Shown in pieces: positions 18,244-26,767 of a stretch of 64,000 bases of DNA. This stretch comes from an uncultured Clostridia bacterium (GTDB taxonomy: Bacteria > Bacillota > Clostridia > TANB77 > CAG-508), in contig CAOPES010000006.1 of assembly GCA_948502395.1 (NCBI GenBank), positions 61,571 to 125,570 on the forward strand. Direction: 5' to 3'. A model generated the notes under the pieces. The model did not search any database. It saw nothing but the letters and a program-made list of their open reading frames with translations, and was not told the origin of the DNA. A program made the translations under genes and the position numbers. Every line of letters begins with the position of its first letter. Within the stretch, counting starts at the first letter, position 1.

Positions 18244-19017
18244 ATGAAGATACTAGCAGTAGGGGATATAATAGGCTCAGCAGGGATAAGAAAGCTAAAA
18301 AACACACTATCAAAAATAAGAGAAAATGAAAACATAGATTTTGTAATAGTAAATGGAGAAAATTCAGCAGAAGGAATGGGAATAACAGAAAGAAACTTTA
18401 ACGATATATTAGCAGAAAAAGTAGATGTAGTAACAATGGGAAACCACACATGGGGAAAAAAAGAAATATTTAAATTTATAGACCACCCTAAATTAATAAG
18501 ACCAGCAAACTACCCAAAAGGAGTAGTAGGAAAAGGCTACAATATCTATAAATGCAAAGATAAAAAAATAGCAGTAATCAATTTAATTGGAAGGGTAGAT
18601 ATAAATATTTTATCTGAAAATCCATTTGTACTAGCAAAAGAGTTAGTTGCAAAATTACAAAAAGAAACAGATATAATAATTATAGACTTTCATGCAGAAG
18701 CAACAGCGGAAAAAATAGCATTAGGATATTTCTTAGACGGAAAAGTTACAGCAGTATATGGAACACATACACATGTACAAACAGCAGATGAAACAATATT
18801 AGAAAAGGGAACAGCATATATTACAGATATTGGTATGACTGGACCAAAGAAATCAGTAATAGGAATGGATGTGGATGCATCAGTAAAAAGATTTGAAACG
18901 ACGCTTCCTGAGAGATATAGAATTGCTACTGGAGAATGTATATTTAATGGTGTAATTTTTGATGTTGATGATAATACTAATAAAGTTAAGGAAATTAAAA
19001 GAATAAATATTAGATAA
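18244..19017 (+). CDS. ymdB: YmdB-type metallophosphoesterase
   Basis: The 257-residue protein matches the TIGR00282/YmdB family: VGDIIGSAGI at the N-terminus, NGENSAEGMG, MGNHTWG, then IDFHAEAT and YGTHTHVQTAD, which together hold the binuclear metal ligands. YmdB hydrolyses 2',3'-cyclic nucleotides and affects biofilm and sporulation decisions in Bacillus. In many Firmicutes it lies near rny and spoVS, as here (rny 15.8 kb, spoVS 19.2 kb); the pilin-like gene appears inserted in this otherwise conserved cluster. Intact frame. Confidence 0.93.
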   Translation: MKILAVGDIIGSAGIRKLKNTLSKIRENENIDFVIVNGENSAEGMGITERNFNDILAEKVDVVTMGNHTWGKKEIFKFIDHPKLIRPANYPKGVVGKGYNIYKCKDKKIAVINLIGRVDINILSENPFVLAKELVAKLQKETDIIIIDFHAEATAEKIALGYFLDGKVTAVYGTHTHVQTADETILEKGTAYITDIGMTGPKKSVIGMDVDASVKRFETTLPERYRIATGECIFNGVIFDVDDNTNKVKEIKRINIR

Positions 19018-19145
19018 AATTGATAGACTTGGTTAATTACAAAAATTAATTAAGTCTATATTTTTGTAAACAGAAGTCAAATATGGCATTTGTCGAAAAT
19101 GATTTTTTAATGCGATGAAAAGTTCCAAAAATTTCCAAAAAAGAC

Positions 19146-19174
19146 TTTACAAATATTTCCAAATATTGTAAAAT
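19146..19174 (+). promoter_or_regulatory. Promoter of spoVS (tentative)
   Basis: TTTACA (19146-19151) and TAAAAT (19169-19174) are 17 bp apart. SpoVS is driven by sigma-H in Bacillus; I cannot tell the sigma class here. Confidence 0.45.
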
Positions 19175-19228
19175 AAAAATCGTAAAAGTTGCAACAACAA
19201 AAATAAAAATTATAGGAGGCAAAAGAAA

Positions 19229-19492
19229 ATGGAAATATTAAAAATTTCATCAAAATCAAACCCAAATTCAGTAGCAGGAGCAATAGCTGGATTGGTAAAA
19301 GAATCAAACAAGGCAGAAATGCAAGCAATTGGAGCAGGAGCACTAAATCAAGCAGTGAAAGCAGTGGCAATAGCTAGAGGTTTTGTTGCACCAGCAGGTG
19401 TAGATTTAGTTTGTATACCAGCATTTGCAGAAGTTGAAGTTGAAGGAGAAGATAGAACAGGTATAAAGCTAATTGTAGAGTCAAGAGCTTAA
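19229..19492 (+). CDS. spoVS: Stage V sporulation protein S
   Basis: The 87-residue protein is highly conserved: MEILKISSKSNPNSVAGAI at the start, GAGALNQAVKAVAIARG in the middle. SpoVS is an Alba-like small protein that influences septation and coat formation during sporulation. AGGAGG lies 11 bp upstream and a terminator follows. No CGG codon. Confidence 0.97.
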   Translation: MEILKISSKSNPNSVAGAIAGLVKESNKAEMQAIGAGALNQAVKAVAIARGFVAPAGVDLVCIPAFAEVEVEGEDRTGIKLIVESRA

Positions 19493-19506
19493 TATAAATA
19501 AAGTAG

Positions 19507-19540
19507 CAGGTTATTTTAAAGTAACCTGTTTTTGTTTTTT
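19507..19540. terminator. Terminator of spoVS
   Basis: CAGGTTA (19507-19513) pairs with TAACCTG (19522-19528), followed by a T-rich run. Confidence 0.85.
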
Positions 19541-19572
19541 TAGTGAATTATGTAGAGATAAATTTTATTAGA

Positions 19573-19612
19573 GTAATACTTGTTGACGTAATCCTTTTGA
19601 AAAATATAAAAT
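19573..19612 (+). promoter_or_regulatory. Shared-type promoter of pilin-like gene 2
   Basis: TACTTGTTGACGTAAT with TTGACG at 19583-19588 and TAAAAT at 19607-19612, 18 bp apart, as at the three paralogs. Confidence 0.7.
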
Positions 19613-19643
19613 AATAAAAAACATAAGAAAAAGGAGAGAAAAA

Positions 19644-21060
19644 ATGCAAAACAAAATAAAAGGGATTACATTAATATCACTAGTAATTACAATCATAGTT
19701 TTACTAATATTAGCACGGAGTGACAGTATCAACATTAACAGGAGAAAATGGAACAATTGACAAAACAGGAGAAGCAAAAGCGCTAACAGAATTATCAGGA
19801 ACAAAAGAACAAATAGAACTTGAAATGATTGGAAACCCAATAAAATATATGAATACAGAGCAATGTAAAGAAAAATTTCCTATAATTAGTAACAAATATA
19901 AAAACAATATTGGAATATATAGAGAAGAATTAATATATCTAGCTAATGAAAGTTCAATAGAAGCTCAAAATGCTAAAAAAGTTGGATTTAATATTATCAA
20001 TATGAACACAGAAGAATTTAAATATTATATTGAATTAGGAAAATTAGAAGACAGTGCAATTGAACATAAAAATTTTCCAATTGGTAGAGAACTTAATACA
20101 TATGAATTTGCAGACAGTATTAACATTGGAGATGTAACATATGGAATTGGTTGGTTTTTAATTGGAAATTATACACAAGAAGAAAAGAATAATAAAACAT
20201 ATAATTCTCAATACGAAGAATTGGGGATGCAAGATACAACACATGCACCTTATATAATAAATTATGATACAGGAGAAGTTTTAAGTGTAGACGGAATGGT
20301 TATGTATAAAGCAGAAATCCAAGTGCATTCATTTAATAGTACATCAAACAGATTGGCAAATGCAATTACATATGTAGATGATAAAACTAAAAAGACAGGT
20401 ACACATTATGGTAATTTGTATTCTACATCATTATATACAGGGGATATAAATGATAATTTGGCAAATTATACTGATAATAACGGCTTGTTAGAGTATGACC
20501 AAAATGGAGCTCTAATACTAGATGCTAATAATGCAATTCCTGTTTTAGAAGTAAAACAGAAATATAAAATAGATGACGTATATTCTATAAGCACGACGAT
20601 AGAAGGTGATGTTTATCAAACTGTTGACAGTGCTATGCCAAATACAATAGTAGCGTTATCTGATAGGTCAAATTATTATATATCATGGATTGGAATGTAT
20701 AAGGGATACTTACATGTGTATTCTTTTAAGAATGGTTCTGAACCATATGTAAACCAAGAAACATCATTGAAAGGTTTTGCAAGTATAGATATTTCAAAAT
20801 ATGAAGGAAAAGCAATGAATATTCAAGTTGTTGCTAAACGAAGTGAGACAACAAAAGTGTATATAAATGGCGAATTGGTTAAAACATTTCAATCAGGAGA
20901 TGAGCAACTTACATACAATTATACGACAATAGGGGATTTGAGAGTGGGAAGAAATTTGAAATTTATAGGAAAGATGTATGATTTTGCTTTGTTTGGTGCA
21001 GAACTTGGAGATAATGATGTTCAAGAAATTTGGGAAAGTTCTAAAAAATATGTAAAATAG
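19644..21060 (+). CDS. Pilin-like N-terminus fused to a LamG/concanavalin-like domain (one CGG +1 site)
   Basis: The N-terminus (KGITLISLVITIIVLLILA, then GVTVSTLTGENGT) is the same prepilin-like segment as at 16269. A central ~170-residue region is of unknown type. The last ~200 residues look like a LamG/concanavalin A jelly-roll: VYSISTTIEGDV early, YKGYLHVYSFKNG, and the typical ending KVYINGELVKTFQ ... GDLRVGRNLKFIGKMYDFALFG. Such domains bind carbohydrate or protein at the surface. C19716 after 24 codons breaks the frame; skipping it gives 471 residues. The start is ATG 19644 behind AAGGAGAG, and a terminator follows. Confidence 0.82.
19716..19719 (+). other. CGG +1 site 5 (CGGA, pilin-like 2)
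   Basis: TTA GCA CGG becomes GCA GGA GTG ACA GTA after skipping C19716. This is codon 25, the same place as in the paralogs at 16269 and 61741. Confidence 0.93.
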
Positions 21061-21062
21061 TA

Positions 21063-21093
21063 AAAACCCTTAGAGAAAATCTAAGGGTTTTTT
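21063..21093. terminator. Terminator of pilin-like gene 2
   Basis: AAACCCTTAGA pairs with TCTAAGGGTTT, followed by T residues. Confidence 0.85.
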
Positions 21094-21154
21094 AAAAAAA
21101 TCTTGAAATTTTGCTCAAGATAATGTATGATAAGCAAAGAATATGAGGTGGAAT

Positions 21155-22738
21155 ATGAAATCAAATTGGATAAAATATGTTTTTGTAACATTTATCATAA
21201 TAATACTAGGATTTTCAATATACAAAATAAAAAAAGACGAAGCAGAAAAAAAGCAAGAACAGCAAATAGCAAGTAACCAAGAAGAACAAATAAAAGAAAT
21301 AAAATTAGGAATAGCAGGAATAGACACAATGAATCCAATACTCAGCAACAACAAAAACGTACAAGACATCTATAAACTAATCTTTGAACCACTAGTAAAC
21401 CTAACAGCAGAATACAAAGCAGAACCATGCTTAGCAAAAGAATGGGCAAAACAAGGAGACAACTCATACCTAATAAAATTAAGAGAAAACGTAAGATGGT
21501 CAAATGGGCATCAGCTAACATCAGAAGACGTAAGGTTTACAATAGACAGGCTAAAAGACACACAAACAATATATTCAAGCAATGTTCAAGACGTAATAGG
21601 AATAGACATTGTAGATGATTATACACTAAAAATAAACTTAGATAAAGAAGTACCATTTTTTGAATATAACTTGACATTTCCAATACTATCAAAAGAATAT
21701 TTTGAAGGAGAAGATTTTGTAAATACATCAAAAAACGATGCACCAATAGGAACAGGTCAATTCAAAATAACAGAAATACAACCATCATATATAATATTGG
21801 AAAAAAGTACAAACTGGTGGAACAAAGAGAAAAATACAGTTTTAGAAAAAATAACAGTAAATTTATTTTCAGCTGTGGGAGAGTTATATAATAGTTTCAA
21901 ATTAGGAAATATAGACTTAATAAGTACAACTAATACAAGTTTGCAAGAATATATAGGAACAATAGGATATAGCTCAAAAGAAATGAAAGGCAGAGAACAC
22001 ACTTTTCTAGCTTTGAATACATCAAACTACTTTTTATCAAAACCAGAAGTAAGGAAAGCAATATCATATTCAATAGATAAAGCTGGAATTACAACAAACG
22101 TGCTAAATGGAAGGTATTTAACAAGTAGTTTTCCGCTTGATTATGGAAATTGGTTATGCCAAGAACAAGATGCAAGTAGCGGTTACAATGTAGAGCAAGC
22201 AAAACAAATTTTAGTAGATAATGGGTGGAGTTACAGGAACAATTATTGGCAAAAAACAGAAGACTACAAAACTCAAAGAATAGTATTAAATTTGCTAGTA
22301 AAAAATAGTGACCAAGCAAAAGTGGCAGTTGCACAAAATATAAGGGCTCAATTAGAAGCACAAGGAATAAGAATAAATATTGTAGGTGCAACAGATGACC
22401 AATATAAAAATCTATTAACAGCAAGAAGCTACGATATAGCATTATGTAGTATGACACTTTCACCAAGTCCAAATTTAGAAACATTCTTTGGAGAAGGAAA
22501 TTTATCAAACTATTCAAATGACGAAATTCGTAGCATAATGAGTGAAGTAAAAAACACAACAGATGAGAACATCTTAAAAGAAAAATATCAAAGACTAATT
22601 GAAATCTACAAAACAGAAATGCCATATATAAGTCTATACAATAATAAATATATAGTAGCATATAGCTCAGAATTAGTAGGAGATATAACCCCTAATTGGT
22701 TCTACCAATTTTATGGAATTGAAGGATGGTATAAATAA
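21155..22738 (+). CDS. Membrane-anchored peptide ABC-type substrate-binding protein (SBP_bac_5)
   Basis: The 527-residue protein has an N-terminal transmembrane helix (residues 6-22) but no lipobox cysteine, so it is anchored by the helix. The family-5 features follow: MNPILSNN, EPCLAKEW, WSNGHQLTSEDVRFTIDRL, GTGQFKI and RKAISYSIDK. It should capture oligopeptides or a similar solute at the cell surface. No permease or ATPase lies next to it, so it is an orphan. ATG 21155 is preferred over 21143 because GAGGTGG lies between them. Intact frame. Confidence 0.85.
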   Translation: MKSNWIKYVFVTFIIIILGFSIYKIKKDEAEKKQEQQIASNQEEQIKEIKLGIAGIDTMNPILSNNKNVQDIYKLIFEPLVNLTAEYKAEPCLAKEWAKQGDNSYLIKLRENVRWSNGHQLTSEDVRFTIDRLKDTQTIYSSNVQDVIGIDIVDDYTLKINLDKEVPFFEYNLTFPILSKEYFEGEDFVNTSKNDAPIGTGQFKITEIQPSYIILEKSTNWWNKEKNTVLEKITVNLFSAVGELYNSFKLGNIDLISTTNTSLQEYIGTIGYSSKEMKGREHTFLALNTSNYFLSKPEVRKAISYSIDKAGITTNVLNGRYLTSSFPLDYGNWLCQEQDASSGYNVEQAKQILVDNGWSYRNNYWQKTEDYKTQRIVLNLLVKNSDQAKVAVAQNIRAQLEAQGIRINIVGATDDQYKNLLTARSYDIALCSMTLSPSPNLETFFGEGNLSNYSNDEIRSIMSEVKNTTDENILKEKYQRLIEIYKTEMPYISLYNNKYIVAYSSELVGDITPNWFYQFYGIEGWYK

Positions 22739-22762
22739 AAATAAAAAAATTTGAAAAAAGTA

Positions 22763-22790
22763 TTGACAAAACAAATATTTGATATATAAT
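22763..22790 (+). promoter_or_regulatory. Promoter of recA
   Basis: TTGACA (22763-22768) and TATAAT (22785-22790) are 16 bp apart, immediately upstream of the LexA box. Confidence 0.8.
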
Positions 22791-22799
22791 ATGAGTATC

Positions 22800-22811
22800 G
22801 AACAAGAGTTC
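22800..22811. promoter_or_regulatory. LexA (SOS) box of recA
   Basis: GAACAAGAGTTC fits the Firmicutes LexA/DinR consensus GAAC-N4-GTTC exactly. It starts 9 bp after the -10 box of recA, so LexA would block the start of transcription until DNA damage. Confidence 0.88.
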
Positions 22812-22833
22812 ATAAATTAAGGAGGAAAAAACA

Positions 22834-23883
22834 ATGGGAGAAAATACAGAAAAGAAAAAAGCATTAGAAGCAGCAATGAGCCAAATAGAAAAACAATTTG
22901 GAAAAGGCTCTGTAATGAAATTAGGAGAATTTAAAGCAATGGAAATAGAAGCTATACCAACAGGAGCATTAAGTTTGGATATAGCATTAGGAATAGGTGG
23001 AGTACCACGTGGAAGAATAATAGAAGTATATGGTCCAGAATCATCAGGAAAAACAACATTAGCATTACACATAGTAGCAGAAGCACAAAAAATGGGCGGA
23101 GAAGCAGCATTCATAGACGCAGAACACGCACTAGACCCAGTATATGCAAAAAAATTAGGTGTAGATATCGATAATTTAATAGTATCACAACCTGATACAG
23201 GAGAACAAGCGTTAGAAATAACAGAAAGCTTAGTAAGAAGTGGAGCGTTAGATGTAATAGTAGTAGACTCAGTTGCAGCATTAGTACCAAAGGCAGAAAT
23301 AGACGGTGACATGGGAGATTCACATATGGGACTTCAAGCAAGACTAATGTCACAAGCACTAAGAAAACTAGCAGGAGCATTAAATAAAACAAAAACAGTA
23401 CTAATATTTATAAACCAATTAAGAGAAAAAATAGGAGTAATGTTTGGAAACCCAGAAACAACAACAGGTGGTAGAGCATTAAAATTCTATGCATCAGTAA
23501 GAATGGATATTAGAAAAATAGAAAACATCAAACAAGACGGAGAATTTAAAGGAAACCGTGTACGTGTAAAAGTAATTAAAAACAAAGTTGCACCACCATT
23601 CAGAGAAGCAGAATTTGACGTAGTATATGGACAAGGTATCTCAAAAGAAGGAAATATTCTAGATATGGCAGTAAACTTAGATATTGTAGAAAAAGCAGGT
23701 TCTTGGTTTAGCTACAATGGAGAAAGAATTGGTCAAGGTAGAGAAAATGTTAAAAAATATTTGAGAGAAAATCCAGAAATGCTAGCTGATATAGAAAAGA
23801 AAGTAAGAGATGATTTTGCAAAAGCTTTTGAACAAAGCTTAGGTGAAGAAATTCCAAACAACGAAGATGACGACGAAGAATAG
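22834..23883 (+). CDS. recA: Recombinase RecA
   Basis: The 349-residue protein has the Walker A motif GPESSGKTT, EAAFIDAEHALDP, the Walker B strand VIVVDSVAAL, the L1 region VPKAEIDGDMGD and the L2 motif GNPETTTGGRALKF. It catalyses strand exchange and stimulates LexA self-cleavage. A LexA box lies in its promoter. AAGGAGG precedes the ATG, and recX follows. No in-frame CGG codon, as in the other highly conserved genes here. Confidence 0.98.
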   Translation: MGENTEKKKALEAAMSQIEKQFGKGSVMKLGEFKAMEIEAIPTGALSLDIALGIGGVPRGRIIEVYGPESSGKTTLALHIVAEAQKMGGEAAFIDAEHALDPVYAKKLGVDIDNLIVSQPDTGEQALEITESLVRSGALDVIVVDSVAALVPKAEIDGDMGDSHMGLQARLMSQALRKLAGALNKTKTVLIFINQLREKIGVMFGNPETTTGGRALKFYASVRMDIRKIENIKQDGEFKGNRVRVKVIKNKVAPPFREAEFDVVYGQGISKEGNILDMAVNLDIVEKAGSWFSYNGERIGQGRENVKKYLRENPEMLADIEKKVRDDFAKAFEQSLGEEIPNNEDDDEE

Positions 23884-23909
23884 TTTATAATTTTTAAAGT
23901 AAAATAGGG

Positions 23910-23950
23910 GCTAAATAGATTAGATATTTTATCTGATTTATTTAGCTTTT
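23910..23950. terminator. Terminator after recA
   Basis: GCTAAATAGAT and its partner ATTTATTTAGC form a long stem ending in TTTTT. RecX expression would therefore need read-through or its own promoter. Confidence 0.7.
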
Positions 23951-24032
23951 TATAAAAGAATTTTATAGTCTTGAAATTTCAAAGCAAATATAGTAAAATA
24001 AAAAAGCAAAAAAAGAAAAGGAAAAAGAAAAA

Positions 24033-24479
24033 ATGTACACAATAGAAGAATTTGATAAAGAAAAAACAAGAATATTAAAATACATATTATACAAAAAAAG
24101 AACAGAACAGGAAATACGCAGAAAATACTCAAAAGAGATAGAAGAGAACCTATTAGAAGACATAATAGAATATCTAAAAGAAGCAAAGTACATAAATGAT
24201 AACGACTACATAGAAAGAACAATAAATAACTTCATGATATTAAAAAATTTATCAATAAAAGAAATACAATACAAACTACAAGCCAAAGGACTAACAAAAA
24301 ATCAAATAGAAGATTATTTCAGTGAAAATAGAGAAGAATTAGAAGAATATGAAGTAAAATCAGCAGGAAACATCATATACAAAAAATCCGCTTCAATGGA
24401 AACAGAAGAAATAAAACAATACTTATTAAAAAAAGGATATAAGCTAGAAAACATAAACAAAGCAATAGAACAGGAGTAA
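24033..24479 (+). CDS. recX: Regulatory protein RecX
   Basis: The 148-residue helical protein has the three-repeat RecX pattern: ILKYILYKKRTEQEIRRKY, then DIIEYLKEAKYINDNDYIERTI and SIKEIQYKLQAKGL. RecX binds RecA filaments and tunes recombination. It lies directly after recA and 5 bp before scpA. It is short for the family but complete. Confidence 0.85.
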   Translation: MYTIEEFDKEKTRILKYILYKKRTEQEIRRKYSKEIEENLLEDIIEYLKEAKYINDNDYIERTINNFMILKNLSIKEIQYKLQAKGLTKNQIEDYFSENREELEEYEVKSAGNIIYKKSASMETEEIKQYLLKKGYKLENINKAIEQE

Positions 24480-24484
24480 AACAA

Positions 24485-25240
24485 ATGGCAATTTTAACAT
24501 TAGAAACAAAAAAATACGCAATAAAAATAGATAACTTTGAAGGACCGCTAGACTTATTGTGTCACTTAATAGACAAAAATAAAATGAACATATATGACAT
24601 AAATCTAAGCAAAATAACAGACCAATATGTAGACTATCTAAAAGAACAAGAAAAAATGAACTTAGAAATAGCAAGTGAATTTTTAGTAATGGCAACAACA
24701 TTATTATTTTTAAAATCAAAAAACCTTCTACCAAAACAAGAAGAAGACGAAGAAGAAATTACAGAAGAAGAACTTATTAGAAGAATTATAGAATATAAAA
24801 AATTCAAAGAAATAAGCAAAGTGTTAAAAGAAAATTATTTAACATATGCTAACAGATATTTTAAAGCAGAAGAACAAATTAAATTGCCAAAACAAAAACT
24901 GGAAAAAGATTATGACAATACTATAATACCTACTGTATATGAAAATTTAGTGCAAAGAAACAGTGAAAAAATAAACCAAAATGCAAAAAACATTGAAAAA
25001 ATAGCAATAACAGATAACTATACAGTAGCAAGTAAAGTTAAAGAAATGTTTAAGGTTTTAGTAAAACAAAAAAGATTTGTATTTAATAAGCTGTTTTCAA
25101 TAAAGAAGCATAACAAAAACGAAGTAGTAACAGCGTTTTCAGGATTATTGGAATTATCTAGAAGAAGTAAAGTTGAGACAACACAAGAGAAGTTATTTGG
25201 AGACATAACAGTAGAAAGAGCAAAGAAAAAAGCAATATAA
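24485..25240 (+). CDS. scpA: Segregation and condensation protein ScpA
   Basis: The 251-residue kleisin begins with the family motif IDNFEGPLDLLCHLI, has the NIYDINLSKITDQY segment, an acidic middle (EEDEEEITEEEL) and a winged-helix C-terminus. ScpA bridges SMC heads in the condensin complex. The usual partner scpB is not next to it; ytfI and ytfJ follow instead. Confidence 0.93.
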   Translation: MAILTLETKKYAIKIDNFEGPLDLLCHLIDKNKMNIYDINLSKITDQYVDYLKEQEKMNLEIASEFLVMATTLLFLKSKNLLPKQEEDEEEITEEELIRRIIEYKKFKEISKVLKENYLTYANRYFKAEEQIKLPKQKLEKDYDNTIIPTVYENLVQRNSEKINQNAKNIEKIAITDNYTVASKVKEMFKVLVKQKRFVFNKLFSIKKHNKNEVVTAFSGLLELSRRSKVETTQEKLFGDITVERAKKKAI

Positions 25241-25366
25241 GTATAAAAGATTGCTAGGAAAGGCGACTAATTAAAAGTAAATAGTTGCCAGTTTTTATAT
25301 AAAACGTGTTTAAAAAAGAAAAAAATGGAAAAACTAATATAAATCGTCTAAAAGGAGGCGAATATA

Positions 25367-25981
25367 TTGGTTTTTCTTTTTATATTTTCAATAATAATAT
25401 TGTTATTAATATTTTCAAAAATAAAAATAGAAATAGAAAATTTAAAATTCACATCACAAAAACAGCCAAGACATATAAACAAAAATTATAAAATAATTAT
25501 CAAACTATGCATACTAGGAAAAATACCAATCGTAAAAATAAACTTAACCAAAACAAAACTAGAAAAAATAGAATTAAAAAAGCAAATAGAAAAAATAAAT
25601 TTTGAAGAATTAATGGATAATAAACAATTTGATTTAAAAATAATAAAAGCATTTAAAAGATTGAACGTAAATATAGAAAATATTAATTTAAAAATACAAA
25701 TGGGAACAGAAAATGCAGCATTTACAGCCATAATAGTTCCAGTAACAAGTACAATACTGTCAATCATATTAAGTAGAAAGATAAAAAAAGAACAAAATCA
25801 AAAATTTGAAATTAAACCAATCTATATGAACCAAAATTTAATCAATATAATGTTTTCAGGTATATTTGAAATAAAGATGATACATATTATAAATATAATA
25901 TACATCTTAAACAAAAAAGAAGGAGTGGGTAAAAATGAGCGAACATCCAATAGAAGGACTTATGACTACGGCTATGAGTAG
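25367..25981 (+). CDS. ytfI: DUF2953 sporulation-cluster protein (YtfI-like)
   Basis: The 204-residue protein has one N-terminal membrane helix and a basic C-terminal region with the DUF2953-like segment NINLKIQMGTENAAFTAIIVP. The start is TTG 25367, 8 bp after AAAGGAGG; no ATG fits. It lies directly before ytfJ and its end overlaps that gene by 47 bp, the usual ytfI-ytfJ arrangement of spore formers. The symbol rests mainly on this context. Confidence 0.7.
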   Translation: MVFLFIFSIIILLLIFSKIKIEIENLKFTSQKQPRHINKNYKIIIKLCILGKIPIVKINLTKTKLEKIELKKQIEKINFEELMDNKQFDLKIIKAFKRLNVNIENINLKIQMGTENAAFTAIIVPVTSTILSIILSRKIKKEQNQKFEIKPIYMNQNLINIMFSGIFEIKMIHIINIIYILNKKEGVGKNERTSNRRTYDYGYE

Positions 25982-26537
25982 CATTCAAGATATGATAGAC
26001 GTAAACACAATAATAGGAGAGCCAATTGAAACATCAAACAATATTGTCATAATACCAATATCAAAAGTTTCATTTGGATTTGCAGCAGGTGGAAGTGAAT
26101 TTAAGGGAGAAACAATAGACGAATACAGTAAAAAAGATAAGGAAGAAGAAATTCAATATAGACTACCATTTGGTGGTGGTTCAGGAGCTGGAGTTACAAT
26201 TAATCCAATTGCATTTTTGGTAATACAACCAAACAATGTAAAACTAATGCCAGTAAATCATTCATCATCACTTGACAAATTATTAGACTATATACCAGAT
26301 TTAATAGAAAAAACAAATGCTATGTTAAATAAACATATGCAAAACAAGAAAGAAGAAACTCAAAATATATTAAAAGAAATGCAAAAAAAACATAAAGACA
26401 CAGTTGAAAAACAGAACAAAAAGAAAAAAGAAGCAGAAGACAAAATAGAACAAGCAACAAAAAAAGTAAAAGAAGAAGTTATAGAAATTGATGAAGATTA
26501 TGAGTTTGAATATGATGAAACTTTAGAAGATGAATAA
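25935..26537 (+). CDS. ytfJ: GerW/YtfJ-family spore protein
   Basis: The 200-residue protein has the GerW family core: MSEHPIEGLMTTAMSSIQDMI, then IIPISKVSFGFAAGGSEF and FGGGSGAGVTINPIAFLVI. Bacillus GerW is needed for germination receptor function. Here a lysine/glutamate-rich C-terminal extension of ~70 residues follows (about 130-200), predicted coiled coil, which is longer than usual. GGAGTGGG lies before the ATG. A terminator follows at 26608. Confidence 0.9.
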   Translation: MSEHPIEGLMTTAMSSIQDMIDVNTIIGEPIETSNNIVIIPISKVSFGFAAGGSEFKGETIDEYSKKDKEEEIQYRLPFGGGSGAGVTINPIAFLVIQPNNVKLMPVNHSSSLDKLLDYIPDLIEKTNAMLNKHMQNKKEETQNILKEMQKKHKDTVEKQNKKKKEAEDKIEQATKKVKEEVIEIDEDYEFEYDETLEDE

Positions 26538-26538
26538 A

Positions 26539-26600
26539 ATTTTTTGGGACAGGCCAAAAAAGTCCACGAGCAAAACTTTGTTGACTTGTCCTAAAAAATC
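26539..26600. repeat. Palindromic element, GGGACAGGCC type (copy C1)
   Basis: TTTTTGGGACAGGCCAAAAA on the left is matched by TTGACTTGTCCTAAAAAA on the right, with GTCCACGAGCAAAAC between. It is a degenerate relative of the element at 39766. Confidence 0.7.
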
Positions 26601-26607
26601 AATAAAA

Positions 26608-26654
26608 ATGAATTAATTATGAATAGAAAAGTTCATAATTAGTTCATTTTTTTG
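26608..26654. terminator. Terminator after ytfJ
   Basis: ATGAATTAATTATGAA pairs with TTCATAATTAGTTCAT, one mismatch, followed by seven T residues. Confidence 0.8.
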
Positions 26655-26696
26655 TTGTATAATTCAAAAGCTGAAAAAATAAAATAGGCTAAGAAG

Positions 26697-26750
26697 GAGT
26701 GTCCCCGTTGGCAAAAAATTGCCAAAAAGGTCCGTCCCCAATGGCAATTT
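26697..26750. repeat. GGGGACGGACC element (copy B2)
   Basis: The unit GGCAAAAAATTGCCAAAAAG followed by GTCCGTCCCC, with TGTCCCCGTTGG on the left. It lies between the ytfJ terminator and the ribosome site of the MMPL gene. Confidence 0.85.
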
Positions 26751-26767
26751 AAGAAAGGAGTATTTTT

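Noticed and set aside
25306..25491. A separate small gene overlapping ytfI
   Set aside because: It is a lysine/asparagine-rich shadow frame; the ribosome site AAAGGAGG fits the TTG start of ytfI at 25367.
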